Of a DNA stretch of 64,000 bases, positions 21,982 through 56,273 are shown piece after piece. The position numbers were made by a program, and so were the translations under genes. Under the pieces are notes generated by a model. The model saw nothing but the letters and a program-made list of their open reading frames with translations. It was not told where the DNA came from and made no database searches. The DNA comes from Tridacna crocea (Eukaryota > Mollusca > Bivalvia > Cardiida > Cardiidae): NCBI GenBank assembly GCA_943736015.1, contig OX031065.1, positions 35,788,427 through 35,852,426 on the forward strand, given 5' to 3'. The stretch's first letter is position 1, and each line of letters begins with the position of its first letter.

Positions 21982-23080
21982 AGTAAACTTTCACGCCATG
22001 TAAAACCTCGACAATTCGATTTGATTTGTCATGCATCAGTTACTTTGAAGGCTGTTACCCAAAATACACTTCTTTATTTCATGCTTTCCGGTAGGATATC
22101 GAGAAATAGCTGTGAAAATATTTTTCGATCTTACACTGGAGAAAATACCGATTTTCACGTTCTTGTTGCCTAGGTAAATTGCGCGTGCCTAACAACCAGA
22201 TGGGAAATATGACGTCATATACCTTACATTTCTCGTGCTTGACGTAACGTTGCTATGCGGGAGGGGTACGCCACGGGGAATAACGGAAAAGAACTGTACT
22301 GAATTTTGATAAAGCTCCTCCCAGAAAGGGTTAAAAGCATGAAATAAATAGAATATTCGTTTTTTTCGGTGAAAGATCGAAATTTATTTCATCTCGTGAA
22401 CACCATCGGTAATATTTTCACTCGTGGCTGCGCCACTCGTGGAAATATTACTGATGGTGTCCACTCGATGAAATAAATTTCGATCTTTCACCGAAAAAAA
22501 CAAATATCCTCTATTTATTTCATGCTTTCGAGAAATAGCAGTGAAAATATTTTTCGATCTTACACTGGTACCACCAGTGAAAATACCAATTTTCACGTTC
22601 TTGTTTTCTAGGTAAATTGCGCGTGCCTAACAACCAGATGGGAAATATGACGTCATTTACCTTAGATTTCTCGCGCTTTCAAGACGTAACGTTGCTGTGC
22701 GGGAGGGGTACGCCACGGGGAATAAAGGAAAAGAACTGTACTGAATTTTGATAAAGCTCCTCCCAGAAAGGGTTAAAAGCATAAAATGAATGGAATATTT
22801 GTTTTTTTTCGGTGAACACCATCGGTAATATTTTCACGAGTGGCGCAGCCACTCGTGAAAATATTACCGATGGTGTCCACTCGATGAAATAAATTTCGAT
22901 CTTACACCGAAAAAAACAAATACCCACTATTAATTTTATTTCATGCTTTCCGGTAGGATATCGAGAAATAGCAGTGAAAATATTTTTCGATCTGCGCCAC
23001 TCGTGAAAATATTACCGATGGTGTCCACTCGATAAATAAATTTCGATCTTACACCGAAAAAAACAAATATCCTCTATATA
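20940..23080. repeat. Fold-back complex around receptor exon 1
   Basis: Small palindromes with arms such as GGTGAAAGATCGAAAT and centres of CACTCGTGAAAATATTACCG type lie at about 20960-21125, 22365-22500 and 22800-22925, with a fragment at 22980-23060. A longer arm, 21141-21440, is an inverted copy of 22072-22340 and of 22520-22790 (shared GGGAGGGGTACGCCACGG, GGGAAATATGACGTCAT and GTAAATTGCGCGTGCCTA words or their complements). Exon 1 of the receptor (21918-21981) therefore sits in the loop of an inverted repeat of about 300 bp. The TTTTTTTCGGTGAAAG and CATGCTTTCCGGTAGGATA blocks mark unit edges. Confidence 0.75.
21280..21287. promoter_or_regulatory. CRE palindrome TGACGTCA inside fold-back arm
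   Basis: Identical palindromes occur at 22210-22217 and 22648-22655, carried by each copy of the repeat arm. The latter two are upstream of receptor exon 1 in the minus sense. CREB/ATF-type binding is inference. Confidence 0.4.
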
Positions 23081-23529
23081 TCTGTAATAGGGACGAGACT
23101 TTAAGAAATATACAGGCCCGTAGGAAGCAATTTTGGATTTGGGGAGGGGGGGCAACATCATTTGAGAATGGGCTTGTCCTGATTTTACATATATTGCGTT
23201 TGGTTATGCAGTAAGAAATAACCCACCTACTAGACGTCTAATACCAATGACTGAAAAAGAAGGAAATTTGTCCAACAATGTGGTGAATTATGAGATTTGG
23301 AGAAAAAATAAAGCAGAAAATCACACGGAATGAAATGCGACGTCAGAAATTGTTTAGTGTCTGTCAGATAACAAAAGTAAAAGAAAAATTTCCATGGCTC
23401 GCCGGCGTTTGTTTAGAACTAGATCTATTTTAAATTGTTCGGAATTTTCTATTATTTCATCCACTTCATGCACAATGATTGTCTAATATTCAGCGAAATA
23501 GTCTACTGAAACAGTCATTTTATTGGTGA

Positions 23530-23572
23530 TCAAATTATTAGGGTGCCCCCCCCCCCCCCCCCCACTCCCCAC
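23530..23572. repeat. Poly-C tract
   Basis: About 20 consecutive C residues with a short C-rich flank. The length is probably unreliable. Confidence 0.85.
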
Positions 23573-23615
23573 CCTGTTCCTATACGGCCCTATATCTAGA
23601 TATATAAAGATTCCC

Positions 23616-23762
23616 TTAACCCTTTACCTCACAATCCCTAGTTTTGATGACCCTGAGAAAGAAGCCGTTAGAAACATTGTCGGAAAAGGAGAAAATGCTG
23701 GTAACCAGCATTTTCTGCTTTTCCCACAATGTTTTCTACCCTGTTGGAAACAGATTTTTGAG
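23616..23762 (-). mobile_element. TTAA MITE, 3' third missing
   Basis: TTAACCCTTTACCTCACAATC, both arms, then TACCCTGTTGGAAACAG and loss of the rest. Confidence 0.7.
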
Positions 23763-23972
23763 TAAGACAAAATCTACATGTATAGATCTATATATAAGAT
23801 CCCTGATAAAGAGTTTAAAAAATCGCATGGGAAATGCAGGAATTTCTTTAAGCAAAGTATCTCTCATTCCTGCAATGTTTCATATTTTACGAAATTGTTT
23901 CATTTCCCTGATATTTTGTTGGCTAAATCATCTAATCTGCTTTTTGAATGGCTCGGATCGTCTGCAGAAATG

Positions 23973-24006
23973 TGACGTCATGGAGTGTACAATATGGCGG
24001 AAGAGG
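23973..24006 (+). promoter_or_regulatory. ANKS6: Candidate ANKS6 core promoter elements
   Basis: TGACGTCA (CRE-like) at 23973-23980 and CAATATGGCGGAAGAGG at 23990-24006, which combines a YY1-like ATGGCGG word with an ETS-like CGGAAG word, lie 140-170 bp before the ANKS6 start codon. There is no TATA box. This arrangement suits a broadly expressed gene. The transcription start is inferred to be close to here. Confidence 0.4.
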
Positions 24007-24080
24007 TATTTCCTGTCTGTGATATGTATGAAATAAGTATGGAAACTCCTCGTTTAGGCGATTTTGAGTTTGTAATTTAG
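23994..24080 (+). other. Upstream ORF of 28 codons before ANKS6
   Basis: ATG within ATATGGCGG opens a 28-codon frame (MAEEVFPVCDMYEISM...) that stops at 24080, 64 bp before the ANKS6 ATG and in another frame. If transcription starts upstream of 23994 it would be a translated uORF; if it starts within the YY1-like site it would be excluded. Confidence 0.35.
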
Positions 24081-24144
24081 CTTGATATGCCTTCAGCTTT
24101 ACCGCTAGTGGATATGACTTAACTGTCAGTGCAGATATTCCTCT

Positions 24145-48296
<24,152 letters not shown>

Positions 48297-48659
48297 AAAG
48301 ATGCAATCTTGCTTGATGTAGCTGATCTTATCACATAAAACTCTTGTCAGTTGTTATTGAAACACAGCTAAAACTAGTGATAACTTGTTAATTTCACCTT
48401 TTGCTAATGATCCTGTGTTGTAACCGGTCTAGAAAAGACTATTGAAAGCATTGTTAGAAAGGAGAAAATACTGGTAACCAGGATTTTTCTCCATTTCTCA
48501 CAATCTTTTCAGTCCTACCAAAGATGGATGCCACCATTTTATCCCTATATCAGTTTCACCTGTGAAGAAGTTAAAGGGTTAACATGTGGTCATGTTGTAA
48601 GTGGAAAAAGATGATAAATGATCTAGAGGCATATGTTTACATAATGCAACAGACCTTAT

Positions 48660-48888
48660 TTAACTCTTTACCTGTAGACAAAATTTTGGACTAGTCCAGA
48701 TTCAAAGCAATTGCAGACAACAAAATAAAGACAACTCAAAAATTGAAATTTGATTTTGGAAGGATAGAAAACAAGGTGGGAAAAGGAGAAAATGCTGGTT
48801 ACCAGCATTTTCTCCTTTTCCTACATTGTTTTCAAAAGCTTTCTTTCTCAAGGTAGTTGAAAGTCGGGATCGTGTGGTACAGAGTTAA
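48660..48888 (+). mobile_element. TTAA MITE, complete
   Basis: TTAACTCTTTACCTGTAGAC to GTGTGGTACAGAGTTAA. The hairpin is perfect apart from the base (AAGGTGGG / CCTACATTG). It may lie in the ANKS6 3' UTR. Confidence 0.83.
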
Positions 48889-49193
48889 TGCATTGTGGCA
48901 AAATGAGACATTTCTTGTGACAATAATTTCTTCTTTGCCGTGATCTTTTTGTCTTTAATTATGTATTGAATTTTTATTCATGTTTGTTTTTCCCTATTGT
49001 TGTCTTCAGCAGGTTTGTTTTATTGACATATGAAATTAAGCTATCATTATACAAAATGATATTCGTTTTGGTATATGAAAAAAATTGTGGGAAAAGGGAA
49101 TACATGGTAATTGTCTTTCACAAGCATTTTCTCCTTGTTCACTTTACAAAATATTTCATTAAAAAAATGGAGTTTATTTCATCAGCCTGTGGT

Positions 49194-49306
49194 AAATATG
49201 GAGAAATATTTGCTGAAAAAGGGGAAAGGTATGCGAAAATAAACAAGTGCCATAAGGCACGAGTTATTTTCGTCGACCTTTCCCTTTTGAGGCACATATT
49301 TCCCCA
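49194..49306. repeat. Unrelated fold-back, TTTCCCCTTTT type
   Basis: GGGGAAAGGTATGCGAAAATAA pairs with TTATTTTCGTCGACCTTTCCC around GTGCCATAAGGCAC. Imperfect palindrome, no TTAA ends. Confidence 0.6.
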
Positions 49307-50024
49307 TGTTAACCACAAGCTGGTGAAATAAATTATATATTATATTTCCTCTGATTATTTTGTCACTGTTAGAACTAGTCATTGCATGGAAATAAAAAAG
49401 TAGTTCCATATTTTTGGCATGAGGAAAATATTCACTGTGATGGGGAAATAATTCCCTCCAGCTTAAATTACGATATTTCTTTACCCATAAAATTTATAAA
49501 AGTAGACACTTGAAATATAAAGAAATATTTGCTGTGGGCAGTGTGAATCCTAGATCTACTGTCTGGAAAATCAAATCTGAAGTCAAGCTTGACAATCCAA
49601 CATTTAGCAGATTATCTAAGACCTTGTGATAGAAAATTTAGCCATTGATTGTTTGTTTGTTCTAATTATTTGTTACTGTTTGTTTTGTTAGATAGGATTC
49701 GTTACGGTGATTATCTTGGTATTTAATAATCTTTAACTTTTATGCACTTCTGAAATTCAAACACTATAGCATCACAAAGTTACCTTTACACTAATGAATC
49801 ATGCTCATCTTTGATGCCTATCAGCAAATCATTAGACCTATGTTTTTATGGCCAGTGAAGTGTTATTTTGTACATACTAATTCAGTCAGTTTAGGAATAT
49901 AGCGAGTCATCTCTTGTTCTGAAGTTTGGTCTGGATGAAAAGATGTTCAATTCCATTTAGCAAGTTTTCAGACTGAAGACCTTTATCTCCAGGCATTTAA
50001 CCCTATACCACATGATCCTGACTT

Positions 50025-50255
50025 TTAACCCTTTACCCCATAAGGCATTTCTATGGTATCTCTAATTGACCTTACATAACAGCAAAGATGAAGCCGTTTC
50101 TTATATGTGTTTATGACACCTTTTGATAGTGTAGAAAACATTGTGGCAAAAGGTGAAACTGCTCGTCACGAGCAATTTCACCTTTTGCCACCATGTTTTC
50201 CAAAGGCTCCCACAAGCAATGCATAGAAATGAGTATCTATGGAGTACAGGGTTAA
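50025..50255. mobile_element. TTAA MITE, type e
   Basis: TTAACCCTTTACCCCATAAGG to GGAGTACAGGGTTAA; arms GGCAAAAGGTGAAACTGCTC / GAGCAATTTCACCTTTTGCC. A stub of another left end (TTAACCCTATACCACATGATC) immediately precedes it. Confidence 0.82.
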
Positions 50256-50394
50256 TTACCCTTAGAGAGATGTCCTCTGAAAGTAACCAGCATTCCTCCC
50301 TTTCCCTCATAGATAGATATCATTTTAGCAACATTTGTCATCTGCAAATGCTTTGAATTTGGTCCAGTCAAAAACTTTGCAATTGCATAAAGAC

Positions 50395-50607
50395 TAAACT
50401 CTTTGCCAAACATAAATATTTTGGACTAGTCCAATTTGAAGGCATTTGCAGACAACAAAATAAATTTGAATCGAAGACTGAAATTTGATTAAAGAAGAGT
50501 AAAAAACATTGTGGGAAGAGCCAGCATTTTCTCCTTTTCCCACTATGTTTTCAAAAGGCCTCTTTTGTAAGGGTTGTTAAAAGTTGGGATTGTGTGGTAA
50601 AGATTTA
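50395..50607 (+). mobile_element. TTAA MITE, left arm deleted
   Basis: AACATTGTGGGAAGAGCCAGCATTTTC: the left arm jumps straight into the right arm. Ends GTGTGGTAAAGATTTAA. Confidence 0.72.
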
Positions 50608-51545
50608 AACCTGCAGTTTGATTTAATCTACCGGTAGTACATGTACCACAGAATTACGTCTTTTTATGCCTTTGAATACCACACACTGTTACAAAAACAT
50701 TTCTGAAAACTTACAGGACAGATAATTATTCTACCTCCTGTATATGTATGGCATCGTGTATTTAGCTGGTGCAAAGTGTTAATCCTTTTGGCACCAAATA
50801 ACTTCCATGGAAAACTTTGGCTTGAATATAACATTATAGGCATCTTCCATTAGGGACAAAAGACCGAAATGATTGAAATTTTCTGCTGTTAAATGGCCTA
50901 AATGTTGCATCATGAATGATCAAAGGCTGCATGTTTTGTGCTGTCTGATCTTGATTTACACAGGCCCAATATTTTGAAATGTGAGGTAGTAAAACTATAT
51001 AGATGTCAGAATTTCAATTTGCTATTTTCTAAACTTTTTAGTTCTAAATTGGACTGTATATGGTCTGTCCCTGGACTCACTGCTGAAAATTTAGAGAGAT
51101 TCCACAGCAAAACAAGCTCAAATTGCAACCTTTGGGTATTTTTTGTCATTGAAAATACCAAATTATACTTAATCAGTTATCTGATGGAAAAACCAAGATA
51201 CAAATAAAAAATTTCCCTCCTATGTACAGTCAAAAGATTTGCTGGAAAAGGGGTAATTAGAAGTTACAGGTATAAGGTTTTCACCTGTAGTATGCTATAT
51301 TGTCAGAAAATGGTCATTTTTGCCCTTCATCTGTTTATGTGCATTTCTTCAGCAGTTTTGGGGTAGGTCAGAAAATACCTTTTGTTAAGGCTTTTTTTTT
51401 TCTTTACATGTATTGGTTAGTGGTTTGGGTTACGTGTATTACAGTTTTTGAAGTTATGAACAAATCCGTCCATTTATCTTTGTGATCTCTGTATTTTACT
51501 GTTTCATTGCAGCAACAATTCTGTGGAGAAATCTTTAGTCACTGT

Positions 51546-51772
51546 TTAACTCATTACCACACTATCCCGACTTTTAATGACCTGAGAAAGAAAGCCCTTA
51601 AAAACATTGTGGGAAACTGAGAAAATGCTGGTAACGTGCATTTTCTCCTTTTCCACAATATTTTCTATCCTTTCCAAATGGACTTTCAATTTTTGATTCA
51701 CATTTATTTTGTTGGCTGCAAATGCTTTCATTTTGGACTTGTCCAAAATGTTGGCATTTGGTAAAGAGTTAA
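51546..51772 (-). mobile_element. TTAA MITE, complete, diverged
   Basis: TTAACTCATTACCACACTATC to GGTAAAGAGTTAA; the centre GGTAACGTGC breaks the tip. Confidence 0.78.
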
Positions 51773-52187
51773 AGTAGGCTAGTTGTACTAGATGTAGCAA
51801 TAAAAGTCTGTATGGATCATTAGCTTTTCGTGAGGTAAGAAGCCAAAATAATTTGGTTTTTTTTGCCTGCAAATGGTTCTGGAAAAGGCTGGTAAAGAGT
51901 TGTTTTCCATGTTGCAGTTGTTTCAAACCAAAGTGAAATTACTTCATGCATATCAAACACTTCAATACATTGAAGTTTTTAACCACAGAATTGTTGCTGC
52001 AGAAAGAAACACTGGTGTTACTTCAGTATTCTGTTTGTCATTGTTTTATAATAAAAGCAATAGTTTTTATAGTGTTGTGGCTTTAACACAATTAAACAAA
52101 TATTTAAATGAATATCTGTATCATTTTTGTCTCCAAACCCAACATTTTTAAATCCTTTACCATACAATGCCAACTTTAAACGACCCT

Positions 52188-52416
52188 TTAACCCTTTACC
52201 AAATGACAAAATTTCAGACTGGTCCAAATTAAAAGCACTTGCAGATGAAAAAATAAACAAAACTCAAACACTGAAATTTGTTTCCAGCTGGGTAGAAAAC
52301 ATTGTGGGAAAAGGAGGAAATGCTGGTTACCAGCATTTTCTCCTTTTCCCACAATGTTTTCAAAAGGCTTCCATCTCAGGGTCGTAAAAACCAGGGATTA
52401 TTTGGTAAAGCGTTAA
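52188..52416 (+). mobile_element. TTAA MITE, type c, complete, in an abutting group
   Basis: TTAACCCTTTACCAAATGAC to TTTGGTAAAGCGTTAA. A 40-bp left-end stub of another copy (52150-52187) precedes it, and it shares TTAA 52413-52416 with the next. Confidence 0.86.
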
Positions 52417-52599
52417 AGGAAGGCCTTTGAAAACATTGTGGGAAAAGGAGAAAATGCTGGTGACCAGCATTTTCTCCTTTTCCCACAATGTTTTCTATAC
52501 TATCAAAGACAAACTATTTAGGCCCACTTTATATTGTCATGTGCAAATGCTTTCTTCAAGTTGAACAAGTCAAGATTTTTTCACTTGGTAAAGGGTTAA
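52413..52599 (-). mobile_element. TTAA MITE lacking its left flank
   Basis: After TTAA the sequence jumps to GGAAGGCCTTTGAAAACATTG, keeps a perfect hairpin (centre GGTGACC) and ends GGTAAAGGGTTAA. Confidence 0.8.
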
Positions 52600-52960
52600 A
52601 TCAAAGCATGAGAGCCGTCATTGCCCCTTTTTTCCTCCACTGTCCTCAAACTTGGAAAATAGCCCAGCTGTGTTTCGCTCAGTCTGTAACAAAGACACAG
52701 ATATGCAATCTTTGGGAATCAAATTGCAGCCCAACTTGTTACAGCTCTTGAAGCCATTGAGATGGAACCCATACCACCTGCACCACATACTCATGTTACC
52801 ATGAGCCGAGTCCTGGTAACACAGTTTGTAGCATTAGGACTCAAGAACAGGGAGTTGCTGGTTAGATCCCTGGGGCAGCAACTTTCTTTCCAAGGATTGA
52901 TGATAGTCATTGTGACGGGTTTAATTCCTCTCTCCCCGCTGATTATTATTGCGATGATGG

Positions 52961-53189
52961 TTAACCCTTTACCCCATAAGGCATTTCTATGGTATCTCTA
53001 ATGGATACTAAATACCAGCAAGGACAAAGCAGTTTCTTATGTGTATATTACACCTTCCGATAGCACAGAAAACATTGTGACAAAAGGTGAAATTGCTCGT
53101 CATGAGCAATTTCACCTTTTGCCCCAGTGTTTTCCAAAGGCTCCTACAAGCAAAGCATAGAAATGAGTATCTATGGAGTAAAGGGTTAA
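52961..53189. mobile_element. TTAA MITE, type e, complete
   Basis: TTAACCCTTTACCCCATAAGG to GGAGTAAAGGGTTAA, arms GACAAAAGGTGAAATTGCTC / GAGCAATTTCACCTTTTGCC. The most intact type e copy. Confidence 0.86.
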
Positions 53190-53416
53190 AAGGGAAAGCA
53201 GCCAGTAGTTTGGAAAAAATAAAGTGCAGAGTACTGGTAAAGAAAACTCCAGGAAAGTATGGATAGGTGCACTGGCCGGTAGAATATAACTGAAATACAG
53301 TAATGTTAAAATTGGTGTGAGATACCATAACAGCATTCATACTTGTTCCCGTGATGTTTATCCAGGAAAGCAGCCAGTGGCTTGGAAAGAATGCTTGATT
53401 ATTGAAGTGAAGTATT

Positions 53417-53806
53417 AATTATCCCTTTACTACATAATCCCCCATCTTTTTTAACAACCATGTCAAAATATGGGTTCAAACACCTCGTAGGAAAAAAGAG
53501 AAAATGTTGTTAACTAACATTTTCTCCTTTTCCCACAACCTTTTCTTCTCATTTTTCATTTAGAGACAAATCACACCATTTAACCCTTTACCATACAACC
53601 CCTGGTTGTTACGACTCTGAGATAGCAGCCTTTTGAAAACATTGTTGAAAAAGGAGAAAATGCTGGTAACCAGCATTTTCTCCTTTTCCTACTATGTTTT
53701 CTACCCTGCAGGAAACAAATTTCAATTTTTGAGTTATGTTTATTTTGTGGTTTGCAAGTGCTTTCAATTGGGACCAGTCTAAACTTTGTTGTTGGTAAAG
53801 GGTTAA
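53417..53806 (-). mobile_element. Degenerate copy followed by a complete type c TTAA MITE
   Basis: 53417-53579 keeps only the hairpin and left blocks. 53580-53806 is complete: TTAACCCTTTACCATACAAC to GTTGGTAAAGGGTTAA. Confidence 0.8.
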
Positions 53807-54477
53807 GCCATATTTAAATTGTTATCTCTAAATATTTTGAATTTGGAAGAGTAACATTTTGCTGACAGGTAGAGATAAAGATATTTCAGGAGGCGTAGAC
53901 AGGTGCACTGACCATTTTGAGGTGAATGAGTTTGTGTTGAAACAAACACAAAGGAAGCAAATTGTATTTGAAAATATTTTAATTCCTTCATTTTTTCTGT
54001 AGAAAAGTTTAGAACAAAAGGCCATGGTGAAAAATTTATCATCTTTAACATTGAAGTCTGATGAACACATTCTATTACTGAAACAGGAGAAAAATCAACT
54101 AAGCAAAAATATCTGAAGGTAATGGAAACTAGAAGGCCCTGAATATGCTCTACTGGCAATCAACTTGAAATGGCTACTTTTCCCATACTGTTTGTTAGAT
54201 TTTTTTTTCAAAAGACTAACCTACGGACAGACGGACAACGGAAACCCCGCCATGACATAAGCTCTGCTGGCTTTCAGCCAGTAGAGCTAAAAACTTGGGG
54301 AAACCAGCTTTTGCTTGAGATTTTTACCCTAGGACGTTTCCATAGCTTTTCAAATAGAGACCAAGAAAATGTCACATGAAATAGATGTTTCACATGATGA
54401 CCATCCTTTTTCAATATTTTCAAGTATGATGCAGAGAGTTTCTCATAACCAAGCAAAATGTTCACATGAATGCCCCT

Positions 54478-54710
54478 TTAATCCATTACCACACAAAAAA
54501 AATTTTTAGACTTGGCAAAATTGAAAGCATTTGCAGACGACAACTTCTAAGTAAATCAAATACTTATTTTTGTCTTTGATAGGATAGAAAACATTGTTGG
54601 AAAAGGAGAAAATGCTGGTAACCAGCATTTTCTCCTTTTCCGAAAATGTTTTCAAAAGTTTTCTTTTTCAAAGTCGTTAAAACTAGGAACTGTGTGGTAA
54701 AGAGTGAAAT
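54478..54710 (+). mobile_element. TTAA MITE, type d, flipped centre
   Basis: TTAATCCATTACCACAC to GTGTGGTAAAGAGTGAA. Forward orientation but with GCTGGTAACCAGC, the centre normally seen in reverse copies. Confidence 0.8.
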
Positions 54711-54715
54711 GTTAT

Positions 54716-54930
54716 GCACACAATTCCATCTTTTACCAAGCTCCACAAACAGGATTTGAACACATGGCAAAAGGAGAAAATGCTATTAAGCAGCATTTTC
54801 TCCTTTCTCCAGTGTTTTCTACCCTTCCGAAGGATTATTGCATCATTTCAGACATATTTTATTTGGTCTCTGCAACTGCTTTTCATATGGAGAACAATAT
54901 TAAGTATTTTGTCAACTGGTAACAAGTTAA
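54716..54930 (-). mobile_element. Degenerate TTAA MITE
   Basis: Centred on GGAGAAAATGCTATTAAGCAGC; ends eroded, right end AACTGGTAACAAGTTAA. Confidence 0.6.
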
Positions 54931-54959
54931 TCCTGTATAACTACTGTTAACCACAAGTA

Positions 54960-55500
54960 GATTTTAAAAGATTTCCTTAATTGTTTCTATATAAAATAGG
55001 GTGCGCCCGGGCAGAGCCCAAATATGACCACAATTTTGGTAGAGGATCATGAGGTAAAGCTACATACCAAATATGAATGCTCTAGCCATTATGGTTTGTC
55101 AGAAGAAGATTTTTTTAAAGATTTCCTTCTTTGTTCCTATCTGTGCCCGGGCAAAGCCCAAATATGACCCCAGGGTAATAATTTTTACAATTTTGGTAAG
55201 GGATCACCCAATGATGCTTCAAACAAAATATGAATGCTCTCGGCCTTAATGTTTCTCACGAGAAGATTTTTAAAGATTTTTTTTCATTTTCAGCCATTTT
55301 GTTGCCACGGCAACCAGAGTTTTTGATGGAATTAAATTCTTTTAACAATTTTTGTAGAGCATCATCCAAGGAAAATTCCTGCCAAGTTTGATCAAGATTG
55401 CCCATCTGGTTTTGGGGGAGAAGATTTTTAAAGAAATTGTTAACGGATGGATGGACAACGGATGATGACCGATCACAATAGCTCACCTAGAGCACTTTGT
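54960..55500. repeat. Retroelement-tail-like repeat units
   Basis: Words such as GAAGATTTTTAAAGA and CCCGGGCA(G/A)AGCCCAAATATGA recur two or three times at roughly 130-150-bp spacing, and the block ends GATCACAATAGCTCACC. A similar ending (GATCACAAAAGCTCACAC) closes the unrelated stretch 59440-59945. Probably the 3' part of a non-LTR or SINE-type element (inference). Confidence 0.5.
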
Positions 55501-55691
55501 GGTAAAGGGAGCTAAAAACAAGCAGCTAAGATGACAGGATCTGCTTTAGAAAGGATAGAAAAGATAATCTTATCAATAGTTCTTTTCTCTCTATAACTTT
55601 TTTTTATTTTTTTTCCCACAACATTGTCTCCAATTAAAAATTCAAAATCCTCTTATTTAAGCCCTTTTTTTACTGGTACCTCTAAAATGCC

Positions 55692-55918
55692 TTAACTCTA
55701 CCAAACGACACATTTTTGGACCGTACCAACTTGAAAGCATTTGCAGACGACAAAATAAATTTGACTGAAAAATTGAAATTTGGTTTGAGAAGGGTAGAAA
55801 ACATTGTGGGAAAAGGAGAAAATGCTGGTTACCAGCATTTTCTCCTTTTCCCACAAAGTTTTCAAAAGCTGTCTCTCTCAGGGTCGTCAAAAGTAGGGAT
55901 TGTGTGGTAAAGAGTTAA
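55692..55918 (+). mobile_element. TTAA MITE, first of an abutting inverted pair
   Basis: TTAACTCTACCAAACGACAC to GTGTGGTAAAGAGTTAA, hairpin almost perfect. Confidence 0.86.
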
Positions 55919-56143
55919 CCCGTTCCCACACAATGACGACTTTTGACGACCCTTAGAAAGAAGCCTTTTGAAAACATTGTGGGAAAAGGAGAAAATGCTG
56001 GTAACCAGCATGTTCTCCTTTTCCCATAATGTTTTTTACTCTATCAATAAATAATTGCACCATTTGAGCCACATTGAAATTGTTGTCTGCAAATACTTTC
56101 AATTTGGACAAGGCTAAAATCTTGTCGTCTGGTAAAGGGTTAA
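55915..56143 (-). mobile_element. TTAA MITE, type d, second of an abutting inverted pair
   Basis: Shares TTAA 55915-55918 with the previous copy but is in the opposite orientation. It ends GGTAAAGGGTTAA, 131 bp downstream (minus sense) of the SHLD2-like stop codon, so it may form part of that 3' UTR. Confidence 0.86.
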
Positions 56144-56273
56144 ACAGAAAAATCTTAAATTTTTGTAATTTTGTAAAAAGTTAGGAAAGGAAGACAAAAA
56201 TATGATATGCATATGTAGTAAATACTTAACAGAACAAAATATGTGATTAAACGATACAAACATAACAAATCTA

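Larger units (their letters stand above)
48297..56273. other. Convergent intergenic region between ANKS6 and the SHLD2-like gene
   Basis: Both genes end into this 8-kb stretch, which also holds the ANKS6 3' UTR of unknown length. I find no supported exon. Contents are TTAA MITEs (listed), a separate fold-back at 49194-49306, tandemly arranged retroelement-tail-like units at 54960-55500, and AT-rich filler. Confidence 0.5.

Noticed and set aside
52718-52830. Exon-like plus-strand segment after AATTGCAG encoding LVTALEAIEMEPIPPAPHTH
   Set aside because: Neither phase compatible with ANKS6 exon 16 or 17 stays open with sensible sequence, and ANKS6 already ends cleanly at 48296. No neighbour exon supports a separate gene.
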